This document shows, one piece after another, positions 9,266 through 20,560 of a stretch of 64,000 bases of DNA. The position numbers and the translations under genes were made by a program. Within the stretch, counting starts at the first letter, position 1. Each line of letters opens with the position of its first letter. The notes beneath the pieces were generated by a model. That model searched no databases, was not told the origin of the DNA, and was given only the letters and a program-made list of their open reading frames with translations. Source of the stretch: Cupriavidus numazuensis (GTDB taxonomy: Bacteria; Pseudomonadota; Gammaproteobacteria; Burkholderiales; Burkholderiaceae); NCBI RefSeq assembly GCF_905397435.1, contig NZ_CAJPVI010000012.1, positions 62,001-126,000 of the forward strand. Reading direction: 5' to 3'.

Positions 9266-10300
9266 ATGCTGACCTACTTTCATCCCGAGCAATTGAAGCA
9301 CCACCCGCGCAGCTATTTCTCGCGTGGCCAGATGCGCGAACCGCAAGAGGTGCCCGAGCGCGCCGTGCGCCTGCTGCAGGCAGTCCAGACACTGGGCTTC
9401 GATGTGAGGCAGCCGGCCGACGCCGGCCATAAGCCGCTTGCCGCCGTGCACGGCGCGGATTACCTGCGCTTCCTGCAGGAAGCGCATGCCGAGTGGAAGC
9501 AGATGCCCGAAGACTGGGGCAACGAAGTCATGTCGAACATCTTCGTGCGCGAGAACAATCCGCTGCGCGGCGTGCTCGGCAAGGCTGCGCGCTTTCTTGC
9601 CGATGGGAGTTGCCCGATTGGCCCCGACACCTTCCGTTCCGCCTACTGGTCCGCGCAGAGCGCGGTGGCCGGCGCGCGCGCCGTGCTGGATGGTGTGCGT
9701 GAAGCGTACGCGCTGTGCCGCCCGCCCGGCCACCACGCCCGCATCGAAGGCGCCGGCGGCCTGTGCTACCTGAACAACGCCGCCATTGCCGCGCAGGTGC
9801 TGCGCGAACGCTTCGGCCGCGTGGCGATCCTCGATACCGATATGCACCACGGCCAGGGCATCCAGGAAATCTTCTACGGCCGCGACGATGTGCTGTACGT
9901 ATCGATCCACGGCGATCCGACCAATTTCTATCCGGCTGTGGCGGGCTTCGAAGAAGAGCGGGGCAGCGGCGAAGGCGATGGCTACAACGTCAACTTGCCG
10001 ATCGCGCATGGCTCGAGCGAGGCCGTGTTCTTCGAGCAGCTGGACGCAGCGCTGCATACCGTGAAGCGTTTCGAAGCTGACGTGCTCGTGCTGGCGCTCG
10101 GCTTCGACATCTACATGGAAGATCCGCAGGCCGTTGTCGCGGTGACCACCGCAGGCTTCGGGCGACTGGGCGAAGCGATCGGCGCGCTCGGTCTGCCCAC
10201 GCTGATCGTGCAGGAGGGCGGCTACCACATCGAGACCCTCGACCTGAACTCGCGCACCTTCTTCGGTGGCTTCAACGCGGCCCGCAAGGCGCGCGCCTGA
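9266..10300 (+). CDS. Acetylpolyamine amidohydrolase (histone-deacetylase family)
   Basis: Zinc hydrolase of 344 residues that would release acetate from N-acetylated putrescine, cadaverine or longer polyamines. HDAC-fold active site: tandem H156-H157 in RPPGHH, zinc ligands D192 and H194 in DTDMHHGQG, third ligand D281 in LGFDIYMEDP, and transition-state Tyr Y320 in EGGYH. Length and residue spacing match bacterial acetylpolyamine amidohydrolases much better than eukaryotic-type deacetylases. It lies between an importer and an aminotransferase-dehydrogenase pair able to consume the freed diamine. Other small acetyl-amide substrates cannot be excluded. Confidence 0.85.
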   Translation: MLTYFHPEQLKHHPRSYFSRGQMREPQEVPERAVRLLQAVQTLGFDVRQPADAGHKPLAAVHGADYLRFLQEAHAEWKQMPEDWGNEVMSNIFVRENNPLRGVLGKAARFLADGSCPIGPDTFRSAYWSAQSAVAGARAVLDGVREAYALCRPPGHHARIEGAGGLCYLNNAAIAAQVLRERFGRVAILDTDMHHGQGIQEIFYGRDDVLYVSIHGDPTNFYPAVAGFEEERGSGEGDGYNVNLPIAHGSSEAVFFEQLDAALHTVKRFEADVLVLALGFDIYMEDPQAVVAVTTAGFGRLGEAIGALGLPTLIVQEGGYHIETLDLNSRTFFGGFNAARKARA

Positions 10301-10321
10301 TTGTCTTTCAAGGAGTCCAGC

Positions 10322-11605
10322 TTGAACAACGAATCCAGCAACGCAGCCCTGCACGCACGCCGACTTGCGGCGACGCCGCGCGGCACGCCAGCTCTCGCGG
10401 ATTTCTTCGTGAGCCGCGCGCGCAACGCCGAGTTGTGGGACGTGCACGGCCGCCGCTTCATCGACTTTGCCGGCGGGGTCGGCGTGCTGAACACCGGGCA
10501 TGTGCATCCGGAAGTCACGCGCGCCGCGCAGCGGCAGATCGAGACGTTCTCGCACACCTGCTACAGCATCGTTCCCTATGAAGGCTATGTGCGCCTGGCC
10601 GAGCGCCTGAATGCACTGGCGCCGATCCGCGGGGCAAAGAAGACTGCGTTCTTCACGACGGGCGCAGAGGCGGTCGAGAACGCCGTCAAGGTCGCGCGCG
10701 CCCATACGGGCCGCTCGGGTGTGATCGCATTCACCGGCGGCTTCCACGGACGCACCATGCTCGGTATGGCGCTGACCGGCAAGATCGCGCCGTACAAGAT
10801 CGGCTTCGGTCCGTTTCCGCCGGAGATCTTCCACGTGCCATTTCCTTCGCATGGCGTGTCGGTCGAACAGGCCTTGGCGGCGCTCGATCAGCTGTTCAAG
10901 TGCAGCATCGAGCCGTCGCGTGTCGCGGCCATCATCGTCGAACCTGTGCAGGGCGAAGGCGGCTTTAACGTCGCGCCTGACGCGCTGATGCGGCAGCTTC
11001 GGCAGACCTGCGACCAGCACGGCATCGTGCTGATTGCCGACGAGGTGCAGGCCGGCTTCGGGCGCACCGGGCGCTGGTTCTCGGTCGAGCACAGCGGCGT
11101 GGAGCCCGACCTGATCACCGTGGCAAAGAGCCTGGCCGGCGGCTATCCGCTGTCGGGCCTGATCGGCAAGGCCGCGATCATGGACAAGGCCGAGCCCGGT
11201 GGTCTCGGCGGAACCTACGCCGGCAACCCGGTCAGTATCGCGGCGGCCCTTGCGGTGATCGACGTGATCGAGCGCGATGGCCTGCTTGCACGCGCCGATG
11301 CGCTCGGCGCCCGGCTCGTCAGCCGGCTGGAAGCACTGCAGCGCGAGATTCCCGCGATCGCCGAGGTGCGCGGCCGCGGCAGCATGATCGCCGCCGAGTT
11401 CTGCACGCCGGGCGCGGGCCCGACAGCCTTCGAGGCCGCGTACGCGAAGCGCGTGCAACAGCTTGCGATGGCGCGTGGCCTGATCCTGCTGCTCTGCGGC
11501 CCGGGTGGAAGTGCCATCCGTTTCCTGTATCCGCTGACCATCGAAGACAGCACATTCTACGAAGCGCTGGACATCCTCGACACCTGCATCCGGGAGGCCG
11601 CATGA
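10322..11605 (+). CDS. Class III aminotransferase, 4-aminobutyrate/putrescine type
   Basis: PLP aminotransferase of 427 residues related to GabT. PLP lysine K269 in TVAKSLAGGYPLSG; cofactor-binding Asp in IADEVQAGFGRTG; GAEAVENAVK binds the phosphate. Start: an AAGGAG ribosome site at 10310-10315 sits six bases before TTG 10322, which is preferred over TTG 10301 that would lie upstream of that site. It overlaps the next gene by four bases, so expression is coupled. In context it would transaminate a free diamine or the derived omega-amino acid; GABA transaminase is the closest family label. Confidence 0.85.
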   Translation: MNNESSNAALHARRLAATPRGTPALADFFVSRARNAELWDVHGRRFIDFAGGVGVLNTGHVHPEVTRAAQRQIETFSHTCYSIVPYEGYVRLAERLNALAPIRGAKKTAFFTTGAEAVENAVKVARAHTGRSGVIAFTGGFHGRTMLGMALTGKIAPYKIGFGPFPPEIFHVPFPSHGVSVEQALAALDQLFKCSIEPSRVAAIIVEPVQGEGGFNVAPDALMRQLRQTCDQHGIVLIADEVQAGFGRTGRWFSVEHSGVEPDLITVAKSLAGGYPLSGLIGKAAIMDKAEPGGLGGTYAGNPVSIAAALAVIDVIERDGLLARADALGARLVSRLEALQREIPAIAEVRGRGSMIAAEFCTPGAGPTAFEAAYAKRVQQLAMARGLILLLCGPGGSAIRFLYPLTIEDSTFYEALDILDTCIREAA

Positions 11606-13086
11606 CGCTGCCACGCTACACACACTACATTGACGGAAGGATGGTCCCGCCGGCCGGCGGCGCGTACTTCCCGACCGAAAATCCATTCACCGGCGAAGCC
11701 TGGGCAGAGATCGCGCGCGGTAGTGCCGACGACGTTGAGCAGGCGGTCCAGGCAGCGCACCGCAGCCTGCGATCCGGCGCGTGGCCCGCCCTGACCGCCA
11801 GCGAACGCGGCCTGCTGCTGCATCGCCTCGGCGACCGCATCGCCGCCGAGGCCGAACGCCTGGCGGCCATCGAAGTGCGGGACAACGGCAAGCTGATCTC
11901 CGAAATGCTCGGGCAGCTGCGCTATATCCCGAAGTGGTTCCACTACTTCGGCGGCCTGGCCGACAAGGTCCACGGCGACGTGATCCCGCTCGACAAGAAG
12001 GGCTACTTCAACTACACGCGGCAGGAACCGGTCGGCGTCGTGGCGATCATCACGCCGTGGAATTCGCCGCTGATGCTGCTCGCGTGGAAGCTCGCGCCCG
12101 CACTCGCTGCGGGATGCACGGTCGTGATCAAGCCGTCGGAGTTCACGTCGGCGTCGACCGTCGCGCTGGTGGCCTTGCTCGACGAGGTCGGCTTTCCGCC
12201 CGGCGTGGTCAATGTCGTGACGGGCTTCGGCAATGAAGTCGGCGCGGCGCTGGTGTCGCATCCGCTCGTGCGCAAGGTGACGTTCACGGGCGCCGACACT
12301 ACGGGCAAGGTCATCGCCCAGCAGGCGGCGCGCGACCTGAAGCACGTGGCGCTGGAGCTGGGCGGGAAGTCGCCCAACATCGTGTTTGCCGATGCGAATC
12401 TCGACGACGCGGTCAATGGTGCCGTGTCGGGCATCTTCGCGGCCACGGGACAGACGTGTATCGCGGGCTCGCGCCTGCTGCTGCAGGACGATATCCACGA
12501 TGCATTCCTCGAACGCCTGCTTGCGCTGGCGCGTACCGCGCGCATGGGCGATCCGATGGATCCGGAAACACAGGTCGGGCCGGTCACCACACGGCCGCAG
12601 TACGAGAAAGTGCTGTCCTACATCGACGTGGCTACCCGCGAAGGGGCGAGGCTGATGCTTGGCGGCAAACCGGCGCAGCGCCCCGAATGCGGCCATGGCT
12701 GGTTCGTCGAACCGACCATCTTCGCCGATGTGCGCAACGACATGCGCATCGCGCAAGAGGAGGTGTTCGGGCCGGTTCTGTCGGTGATCCGCTTCCGCGA
12801 TGAAGACGAGGCCATTGCGCTGGCCAACGACATCCGCTTCGGATTGGGGGCTGGTGTCTGGACCAGCGACATCGGCCGCTCATTCCGCATGGCCGAGCGG
12901 ATCGAGGCCGGCACGGTCTGGGTCAACACGTATCGCGCGGTGAGCTATATGTCGCCGTTCGGCGGCTACAAGGATTCCGGGCTGGGCCGCGAGAACGGCG
13001 CGGACGCGATCCGCGAATACCTGCAGACCAAGAGCGTGTGGATCAACACCGGCGCGGCGACTGCGAATCCGTTCGTGATGCGTTGA
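11602..13086 (+). CDS. Aldehyde dehydrogenase (aminoaldehyde type)
   Basis: NAD(P)-dependent aldehyde dehydrogenase of 494 residues. Catalytic Cys C286 in GQTCIAGSR, general base E252 in LELGGKSP, and TPWNSPL of the cofactor site. ATG overlaps the preceding stop (ATGA), so it is translationally coupled to the aminotransferase and probably oxidises its aldehyde product, for example 4-aminobutyraldehyde to GABA. The substrate is inferred from the neighbours. Confidence 0.88.
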   Translation: MTLPRYTHYIDGRMVPPAGGAYFPTENPFTGEAWAEIARGSADDVEQAVQAAHRSLRSGAWPALTASERGLLLHRLGDRIAAEAERLAAIEVRDNGKLISEMLGQLRYIPKWFHYFGGLADKVHGDVIPLDKKGYFNYTRQEPVGVVAIITPWNSPLMLLAWKLAPALAAGCTVVIKPSEFTSASTVALVALLDEVGFPPGVVNVVTGFGNEVGAALVSHPLVRKVTFTGADTTGKVIAQQAARDLKHVALELGGKSPNIVFADANLDDAVNGAVSGIFAATGQTCIAGSRLLLQDDIHDAFLERLLALARTARMGDPMDPETQVGPVTTRPQYEKVLSYIDVATREGARLMLGGKPAQRPECGHGWFVEPTIFADVRNDMRIAQEEVFGPVLSVIRFRDEDEAIALANDIRFGLGAGVWTSDIGRSFRMAERIEAGTVWVNTYRAVSYMSPFGGYKDSGLGRENGADAIREYLQTKSVWINTGAATANPFVMR

Positions 13087-13140
13087 GGCTGGCGCGCGCC
13101 CAGGTTTGCCCGGGCGCATGCGTTGCCGATGACGCTGCGG

Positions 13141-14604
<1,464 letters not shown>

Positions 14605-14678
14605 GGCGGATGAAACGCGTTGCCGGTGTACCGGCGATGTATTGTGTGCCCGGCCTGGCGGGCATCGGGACATGCCGT

Positions 14679-15281
14679 TCAGAACCGCAGGCGGGCCTGC
14701 CTGAGTAACGCAGCCGTCTCAAACAGGGGCAGTCCCATGATACCTGAATAGCTGCCTTCAATCCGCTCGACGAACTCGGCCGCGCGGCCCTGGATGCCGT
14801 AGGCGCCGGCCTTGCCGAGCGGTTCGCCGCTGGCCACGTAACGCTCGATTTCGGGCGCGGCCATCGCGCGGAATGTGACGCGTGAGATTGACAGCGCGTG
14901 ATGCATGCCGAGTGTCGAGACCACAGTCACGGCGGTCAGCACGCGGTGGGTCGACCCTGACAGGGCAGTCAGCATGGCGGCCGCCTCGGCACCATCGGCC
15001 GGCTTGCCGAGGATGTCTCCGCCCAGGCAGACCGTGGTGTCGGACGTCAGTACGGGCGCGTCGGGCAGCGCACGCCGTTCGCGGCGGCGCAGCGCGGCTT
15101 CGGCCTTGAGTGCGCAGACGCGCTGGACGTAGTCGTCGGGCGTTTCGCCGGGCTGCACGACTTCGAGTGCCTCCGCATCTTCTTCATCGTCGGCGAGCAG
15201 CAGTTCATAGCGCACGCCGAGCTGCGTGAGCAGTTCGCGGCGACGCGGGCTCTGGGAGGCGAGGTAAAGGTAATCGTGCAT
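14679..15281 (-). CDS. maf: Maf-family nucleoside triphosphate pyrophosphatase
   Basis: House-cleaning pyrophosphatase of 200 residues that hydrolyses non-canonical or dTTP/UTP-type nucleotides. The N-terminal [12 protein letters not shown] and [15 protein letters not shown] motifs are diagnostic of Maf. ATG 15281 is preferred to GTG 15284 directly before it. It sits between rlmH and rng in the conserved housekeeping block. The split between dTTP-type and 7-methyl-GTP-type Maf is not settled here, though the SQSPRR motif favours the YhdE-like branch. Confidence 0.9.
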   Translation of the reverse strand: MHDYLYLASQSPRRRELLTQLGVRYELLLADDEEDAEALEVVQPGETPDDYVQRVCALKAEAALRRRERRALPDAPVLTSDTTVCLGGDILGKPADGAEAAAMLTALSGSTHRVLTAVTVVSTLGMHHALSISRVTFRAMAAPEIERYVASGEPLGKAGAYGIQGRAAEFVERIEGSYSGIMGLPLFETAALLRQARLRF

Positions 15282-15372
15282 CACGGCGGACGAGGGCGGA
15301 GGTTCGAGGCTCGGGGAAGCCAGAGCGGCTGCTCAAGGCCGGCATTGTACTGCCGGCGCCGTGCCAGACGGA

Positions 15373-15852
15373 TCAGGCCCGATGATAGGGATGGTTCTGT
15401 GTGACGGACCAGGCGCGGTAGAGCTGTTCGGCCAGCAGTACGCGCACCATGCCATGCGGCAGCGTCAGGCTGGACAGGCGCAGCAGCGTCTGTGCCCTGG
15501 CCTTGAGTGCCGGATCGAGGCCGTCGGCCCCGCCAATCAGGAACGCCACGTCGCCGCCCTCGCGCTGCCAGTCGGTGAGCTGACCCGCGAGCTGCACCGT
15601 GGTGAAGTCGCGGCCGCGCTCGTCGAGCGCCACGATGCGGCACTGGCGCGACAGCGAGCCGAGCACCGCGTCAATGCGCGCGGCTTCGCGCTGCATCACG
15701 GTGGCGGCGTTGTTGGATGACGATCGGGTTTCGGGCTTGACCTCGCGCAGTTCGATGCGCAGTTCCGGCGGCATGCGCTTGGCATACTCGTTGAAGCCGG
15801 TTTCGATCCAGCCAGGCATCTTGTGGCCGACCGCCACGATGACCAGTTGCAT
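15373..15852 (-). CDS. rlmH: 23S rRNA (pseudouridine1915-N3)-methyltransferase RlmH
   Basis: SPOUT-class methyltransferase that methylates pseudouridine 1915 in helix 69 of 23S rRNA. 159 residues, close to the family norm. The SAM knot is visible as [11 protein letters not shown] and the C-terminal [18 protein letters not shown], ending NHPYHRA with the conserved Tyr/His. It follows rsfS, as in most betaproteobacteria. Confidence 0.95.
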   Translation of the reverse strand: MQLVIVAVGHKMPGWIETGFNEYAKRMPPELRIELREVKPETRSSSNNAATVMQREAARIDAVLGSLSRQCRIVALDERGRDFTTVQLAGQLTDWQREGGDVAFLIGGADGLDPALKARAQTLLRLSSLTLPHGMVRVLLAEQLYRAWSVTQNHPYHRA

Positions 15853-15900
15853 GGGGTGCGTTGCCGCGCGGCCATGGCCGCGCGAGCTATCGGATCAGGC

Positions 15901-16623
15901 TCAGGCCGAGCGGGTGGTGCGCTTGCGGGCGGCCGGCTTGGCGGCGGTGGTCTTGGCCGCAGTGGTACGCGTGGCAGTCTTGCGTGCCGTGGTGCCGGCA
16001 GCGGTCTTGCGCGGGGCAGCAGCGCGCGTAGCGGCCGTCTTCGTAGCCGTTTTGGTGGCGGTGGTCTTGGTCGCTGCGGTCTTGCGGGCCGGCTTGCGGA
16101 TGGTGGCGATGGCGTCCGGATCGGTGTCCTCGTGGCCCATCGGCGGCGAGGGTTCCTTCATGCCTTCGGGCAGGCGGGCCAGGGCCGGGCGCAGGTTGCT
16201 TGCGCGGCGTGCGCGCGGGGCCGCGGCTTCGTCCTCGTCGTCATCGACCGGCTCGCTGGCCTTGGCCAGGCCCTTGGCGGCGGCCAGCTTCATGCGCACC
16301 GGCTTGTCGCCCCAGATCTCTTCGAGGTTGTAGTACAGGCGCAGCTGCGGCTGCAGGATGTGCACGACGGCGTCGCCGCAGTCCACGAGCACCCATTCGC
16401 CGGTTTCCAGGCCTTCCACCGCAACGATATGGCCGCCGGCTTCCTTCACCGTGTCTCGCACCGACGCTGCCAGCGCCTTGGTCTGACGGTTGGATGTCCC
16501 GCTGGCAATCACCACGCGATCGAAGAGCTCGGTCAGGTGGGTGGTGTCGTACACCTTGATGTCCTGCGCTTTGACATCCTCGAGGCCGTCGACGATGGCG
16601 CGTTGCAGTTTGCGAATATCCAT
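15901..16623 (-). CDS. rsfS: Ribosomal silencing factor RsfS with histone-H1-like C-terminal tail
   Basis: RsfS binds ribosomal protein L14 and prevents subunit joining in poor nutrient conditions. Residues 1 to about 111 are a normal RsfS domain (DGLEDVKAQDIKVYDTT, VVIASGTSNRQ). Behind it lie an acidic linker (DDDEDE) and, from about residue 172 to 240, a basic Lys/Ala/Thr tail with repeats such as ATKTTATKTATKTAA that resembles histone H1-like proteins. The protein is about twice the usual length. The reading frame is unbroken and codon use is similar, so this looks like a true extension rather than a frameshift. Confidence 0.9.
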   Translation of the reverse strand: MDIRKLQRAIVDGLEDVKAQDIKVYDTTHLTELFDRVVIASGTSNRQTKALAASVRDTVKEAGGHIVAVEGLETGEWVLVDCGDAVVHILQPQLRLYYNLEEIWGDKPVRMKLAAAKGLAKASEPVDDDEDEAAAPRARRASNLRPALARLPEGMKEPSPPMGHEDTDPDAIATIRKPARKTAATKTTATKTATKTAATRAAAPRKTAAGTTARKTATRTTAAKTTAAKPAARKRTTRSA

Positions 16624-16664
16624 GGTGCGTTCTTGTTCAGCTGAAATCGTTGGGGGCGGCCAGT

Positions 16665-17387
16665 TCAGGCCTGGCCTGAGGCGGGGCGGTATAGCCCCTG
16701 GCTCGCAATGTAGTGTGCCACGCCGGCTGGCAGTTGGTCACCCGCCGGCGAAAGGCCGGATGCCAGGCGCTGGCGCAGGCCGGTGGACGACAGGTCGACA
16801 GCAAGGGTCTGGTCAATCCACATCCGGCCGGAGGGCGTGCATTGTATCAGGTGCGTGTCCGCCTGGCGCGCGGCCAGTGCTTCGCGCACCGGTCCTTCGA
16901 GTTCCGTCAGGTCGAAGCCCGGGCGCGTGGCCGTGCACAAGTGCACGTGCGCGAACAATTCCTGCCAGCCATGCCAGGTATGCAGGCGCAGGAGCTGGTC
17001 GGCCCCCATCAGCCAGCACAGCGAGGCCTCGGGGCCGTATTCGTCGCGCAGTTGCCGCACGGTGTCGATGGTGTAGCTGGGCCCCTCGCGATCCACTTCC
17101 ATGCGGCTCACGCGAATCTTCGCGGCAGTGCCGGTCAGTGCGGCTGCCGCGAGTTCGGTCATGGCGAACCGGTCCGCGGCGGGCGTCACGTCGGCGCCTT
17201 TCTGCCAGGACTGGCCGGTCGGAATCCACACCAGTTCGTCGAGGCCGAGATGGTCGATGCACAGCGTGGCGAGCGCCAGGTGGCCGATATGCGGAGGATC
17301 GAAAGTGCCGCCGAGGATACCCAGGCGGTAGGGGCGGGCGTCTTTGCCGGCTACGGCCGGCAGGGCGTCTTGGTTGGTATGTACCAT
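16665..17387 (-). CDS. nadD: Nicotinate-nucleotide adenylyltransferase
   Basis: Makes deamido-NAD from nicotinate mononucleotide and ATP in NAD synthesis. 240 residues. The nucleotidyltransferase motif GGTFDPPHIGHLAL is near the N-terminus and SSTGLRQRLASG (the ISSTxxR type) near the C-terminus. It lies 10 bases after hemF and 41 before rsfS, so it is in the same transcript. An N-terminal extension of about 20 residues precedes the fold. Confidence 0.93.
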   Translation of the reverse strand: MVHTNQDALPAVAGKDARPYRLGILGGTFDPPHIGHLALATLCIDHLGLDELVWIPTGQSWQKGADVTPAADRFAMTELAAAALTGTAAKIRVSRMEVDREGPSYTIDTVRQLRDEYGPEASLCWLMGADQLLRLHTWHGWQELFAHVHLCTATRPGFDLTELEGPVREALAARQADTHLIQCTPSGRMWIDQTLAVDLSSTGLRQRLASGLSPAGDQLPAGVAHYIASQGLYRPASGQA

Positions 17388-17397
17388 ACGGTTGCCG

Positions 17398-18309
17398 TCA
17401 GGCCCAGTCGCGCGCAGGCAGGAAGTCGGTGTACAGCGCGCTTTCCGCGCTGCCCGGTTCCGGCTTCCAGTCGTAGCGCCATGTCACCTGCGGCGGCATC
17501 GACATCAGGATCGATTCGGCGCGGCCGCCGGACTGCAGTCCGAACAGCGTGCCGCGGTCGAACACGAGGTTGAACTCCACATAGCGGCCGCGGCGGTACG
17601 CCTGGAAGTCGCGTTCGCGCTCCCCGAATGGCGTGTCCTTGCGGCCCTGCAGGATGGGAAGGTAGGCGTCCAGGAACGCATCGCCCACGCTGCGCATCAT
17701 CTCGAAGCTGCGGTCGAAACCCAGCGCCGAGAAGTCGTCGAAGAAAATGCCGCCCACGCCGCGCGCCTCGCCGCGGTGCTTGAGGAAGAAATACTCGTCG
17801 CACCACTGCTTGAAGCGCGGGTACAACTCATCGCCGAACGGCGCGAGAGATTGCTGGCAGGTGCGGTGAAAATGCGCGCAGTCGTCGGCATTGCCGTAGT
17901 ACGGCGTCAGGTCCATGCCGCCGCCGAACCACCAGACCGGATCGGCATCGGGCTTGACCGCGATGAAGCAGCGCACGTTCATGTGCACGGTGGGCACGTA
18001 CGGGTTGCGCGGATGGAAGACCAGCGACACACCCATGGCTTCGAAGCTGCGCCCGGCCAGTTCGGGCCGGTTGGCGCTGGCCGACGGGGGCAGGGTGTCG
18101 CCGGTGACATGCGAAAAGCCCACGCCGGCACGCTCCATCACGGCGCCGCCTTCCAGGATGCGGGTGCGGCCGCTGCCGCGCAGGCGCTCGGTGGGCGGCT
18201 TTTCCCAGGCGTCGGTCAGGAACGGCTGCCCGTCGATGGCGGCGACAGCGTCGGTGATGCGGTCTTGCAGACCGAGCAGATAGGCACGGACTGCCTGGGA
18301 ATCGATCAT
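17398..18309 (-). CDS. hemF: Oxygen-dependent coproporphyrinogen-III oxidase
   Basis: Aerobic haem pathway enzyme converting coproporphyrinogen III to protoporphyrinogen IX. 303 residues, normal length. The family motif [10 protein letters not shown] and the GGMDLTPYY segment with the active-site region are present, as is [14 protein letters not shown] 18309 ([11 protein letters not shown]) is the family-like start; the longer frame upstream lacks support. It is the first gene of the run to rng. Confidence 0.94.
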   Translation of the reverse strand: MIDSQAVRAYLLGLQDRITDAVAAIDGQPFLTDAWEKPPTERLRGSGRTRILEGGAVMERAGVGFSHVTGDTLPPSASANRPELAGRSFEAMGVSLVFHPRNPYVPTVHMNVRCFIAVKPDADPVWWFGGGMDLTPYYGNADDCAHFHRTCQQSLAPFGDELYPRFKQWCDEYFFLKHRGEARGVGGIFFDDFSALGFDRSFEMMRSVGDAFLDAYLPILQGRKDTPFGERERDFQAYRRGRYVEFNLVFDRGTLFGLQSGGRAESILMSMPPQVTWRYDWKPEPGSAESALYTDFLPARDWA

Positions 18310-18486
18310 GGCGTGTAGGGGCGCGGGCCCCGGATGCAAGGGCGGCCGGGCCAGTAGTTGGCCGGCTCGGCCGTCATGAGGGTGTCACGATTGTAACGGC
18401 TGGCGTGCCACTTGCCCGCGCGCGCCGTCGGAACGTGACCGGCCGCCCGGAGCCGGTCCGGCCCCATGGCGGCGCCATATCGGCGG

Positions 18487-19755
18487 TCAGCGCTTGATGG
18501 CGCGGTAGCCGATGTCGGTACGGTATTGCATGCCATCGAACTGGATCTGTTCCACGGCGGCGTAGGCGGCGCGTTGCGCAGCCTTGACGGTATCGGCCAG
18601 GCCGACCACGCACAGCACACGTCCGCCCGTGGTCAGCAGCGTGCCGTCCTTGAGCGTGGTGCCAGCGTGGAAGGTCACGCTGTCGTCGGTTTCGGCGGGA
18701 ATGCCGGTGATGGCATCGCCCTTGCGCGGCGCATCCGGGTAGCCGTATGCGGCCATCACGACGCCCAGCGCGGTGCGGCGGTCCCAGTCCAGCTCGACTT
18801 CGTCGAGCTTGCCCGACACGGCGGCGTCCATCACGTCGATCAGGTCGGTCTTCAGGCGCGCCATGATCGGCTGGGTTTCCGGGTCGCCCATGCGGCAGTT
18901 GAATTCGAGCGTCTTCGGGTTGCCGTCCTTGTCGATCATCAGGCCCGCGTACAGGAAACCGGTGTACGGAATGCCGTCCTTCTCCATGCCGCGCACGGTC
19001 GGCATGATGATCTCGCGCAGCGCGCGCGCATGCAGTGCGGGCGTCACTACGGGGGCGGGCGAGTAGGCGCCCATGCCGCCGGTGTTGGGGCCGGCGTCGG
19101 CGTCCAGCAGGCGCTTGTGGTCCTGGCTGGTGGCCAGCGCCAGCACGTTTTTGCCGTCGACCAGCACGATGAAGCTCGCTTCCTCGCCGTCGAGGAACTC
19201 CTCGACCACCACGCGCGCGCCGGCGTCGCCAAGCTTGTTGTCGGCCAGCATCATGTCGACGGCCGAGTGCGCCTCTTCGAGGCTCATGGCGACGACGACG
19301 CCCTTGCCGGCGGCCAGGCCGTCAGCCTTGATCACGATCGGCGCGCCTTGCGCGTCGATGTAGGCGTGGGCCTGGGCAGCGTCGGAGAAGGTCTGGTAGG
19401 CCGCCGTCGGAATGCCGTGGCGGTGCATGAAGGCCTTGGCGAAGTCCTTCGACGACTCGAGCTGCGCGGCCGCCTTGGTCGGGCCAAAGATGCGCAGGCC
19501 CTTGCCGCGGAACACGTCCACGATGCCGGCAGCCAGCGGCGCTTCGGGGCCGACCACGGTGAAGGCCACGCCTTCGCGCTCGGCAAACGCGGCCAGCACT
19601 TCCGGATCCGTCAGCGGAACATTCTGCAGGCGCTTGTCGAGCGCGGTGCCGCCATTGCCCGGTGCCACATACACCACCTGTACTTTGGGGGATTGGGCCA
19701 ATTTCCAGGCCAGCGCGTGTTCACGTCCACCCGAGCCGACAACCAATACTTTCAT
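18487..19755 (-). CDS. purD: Phosphoribosylamine-glycine ligase
   Basis: ATP-grasp enzyme of purine synthesis joining glycine to phosphoribosylamine. 422 residues. It begins MKVLVVGSGGREHALAW, the typical PurD start, and carries the ATP-grasp segments PIVIKADGLAAGKGVVVA and LEFNCRMGDPETQ. A terminator separates it from the upstream YebC gene, so it has its own promoter within about 30 bases or relies on read-through. Confidence 0.95.
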   Translation of the reverse strand: MKVLVVGSGGREHALAWKLAQSPKVQVVYVAPGNGGTALDKRLQNVPLTDPEVLAAFAEREGVAFTVVGPEAPLAAGIVDVFRGKGLRIFGPTKAAAQLESSKDFAKAFMHRHGIPTAAYQTFSDAAQAHAYIDAQGAPIVIKADGLAAGKGVVVAMSLEEAHSAVDMMLADNKLGDAGARVVVEEFLDGEEASFIVLVDGKNVLALATSQDHKRLLDADAGPNTGGMGAYSPAPVVTPALHARALREIIMPTVRGMEKDGIPYTGFLYAGLMIDKDGNPKTLEFNCRMGDPETQPIMARLKTDLIDVMDAAVSGKLDEVELDWDRRTALGVVMAAYGYPDAPRKGDAITGIPAETDDSVTFHAGTTLKDGTLLTTGGRVLCVVGLADTVKAAQRAAYAAVEQIQFDGMQYRTDIGYRAIKR

Positions 19756-19783
19756 GATCCACTGCCAGAAAAGAAACGCATGC

Positions 19784-19814
19784 AAAAAGGCGGCAGCTTG
19801 ATCGTGCTGCCGCC
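19784..19814 (-). terminator. Rho-independent terminator of the YebC gene
   Basis: On the minus strand a 9-bp stem (19806-19814 with 19789-19797) is followed by five T residues. It lies directly after the YebC gene and before purD. Confidence 0.8.
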
Positions 19815-19834
19815 CGAGGGCTAAACAAGTCTAC

Positions 19835-20560
19835 TTACTCTTCGATGACCGCGTTGGTGAAGACTTCCTGCACGTCGTCGAGGTTTTCGATGGCGTCCAG
19901 CAGCTTCTGCATCTTCGCCGCGTCGTCGCCGGTGAACTCGACCTCGTTCTGCGGCTTCATCACCACGTCGGCGACTTCGGCCTTGAAGCCGGCGGCTTCC
20001 AGTGCCGCCTTCACCGCGGAGAAGTCGTTCGGCGGGCAGGTGACTTCGATCGAGCCGTCTTCATTGGTGACGACGTCGTCGGCGCCAGCTTCCAGTGCGG
20101 CGTCCATCAGCTTGTCTTCCGGCGTGCCCGGGGCAAACAGGAACTGGCCGCAATGGGTGAACATGAACGCCACCGAGCCTTCGGTGCCCATGTTGCCACC
20201 ATACTTGGAAAACGCGTGGCGCACTTCGGCCACGGTGCGCACGCGGTTGTCGGTCAGGCAGTCGACAATGATCGCGGCTCCGCTCAGGCCGTAGCCCTCG
20301 TAGCGGATTTCCTCGTAGTTCACGCCTTCCAGGCCACCCACGCCACGCTGGATCGCGCGCTGGATGTTGTCCTTGGGCATGTTGGCGTCCATCGCCTTGT
20401 CCATGGACAGGCGCAGGCGCGGGTTGGAGTCGGGGTCACCGCCGCCGAGCTTGGCGGCCACGGTGATTTCCTTGATCAGGCGGGTCCAGATCTTGCCGCG
20501 CTTGGCGTCAGCGGCGGCTTTCTTGTGCTTGATATTGGCCCATTTCGAGTGACCGGCCAT
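19835..20560 (-). CDS. YebC/PmpR-family DNA-binding regulator or translation factor
   Basis: Protein of 241 residues with the unmistakable start [19 protein letters not shown]. Members are described as transcription regulators (PmpR) and, more recently, as factors relieving ribosome stalling at proline-rich stretches; the sequence does not distinguish these. ATG 20560 sets the conserved N-terminus. A terminator follows. Confidence 0.93.
   Translation of the reverse strand: MAGHSKWANIKHKKAAADAKRGKIWTRLIKEITVAAKLGGGDPDSNPRLRLSMDKAMDANMPKDNIQRAIQRGVGGLEGVNYEEIRYEGYGLSGAAIIVDCLTDNRVRTVAEVRHAFSKYGGNMGTEGSVAFMFTHCGQFLFAPGTPEDKLMDAALEAGADDVVTNEDGSIEVTCPPNDFSAVKAALEAAGFKAEVADVVMKPQNEVEFTGDDAAKMQKLLDAIENLDDVQEVFTNAVIEE

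Noticed and set aside
9143..11686. Very long minus-strand open frame (847 codons) opposite the amidohydrolase and aminotransferase genes
   Set aside because: It is a high-GC antisense shadow: Arg/Ala/His-rich, no recognisable domain, and the plus-strand genes have clear catalytic motifs.
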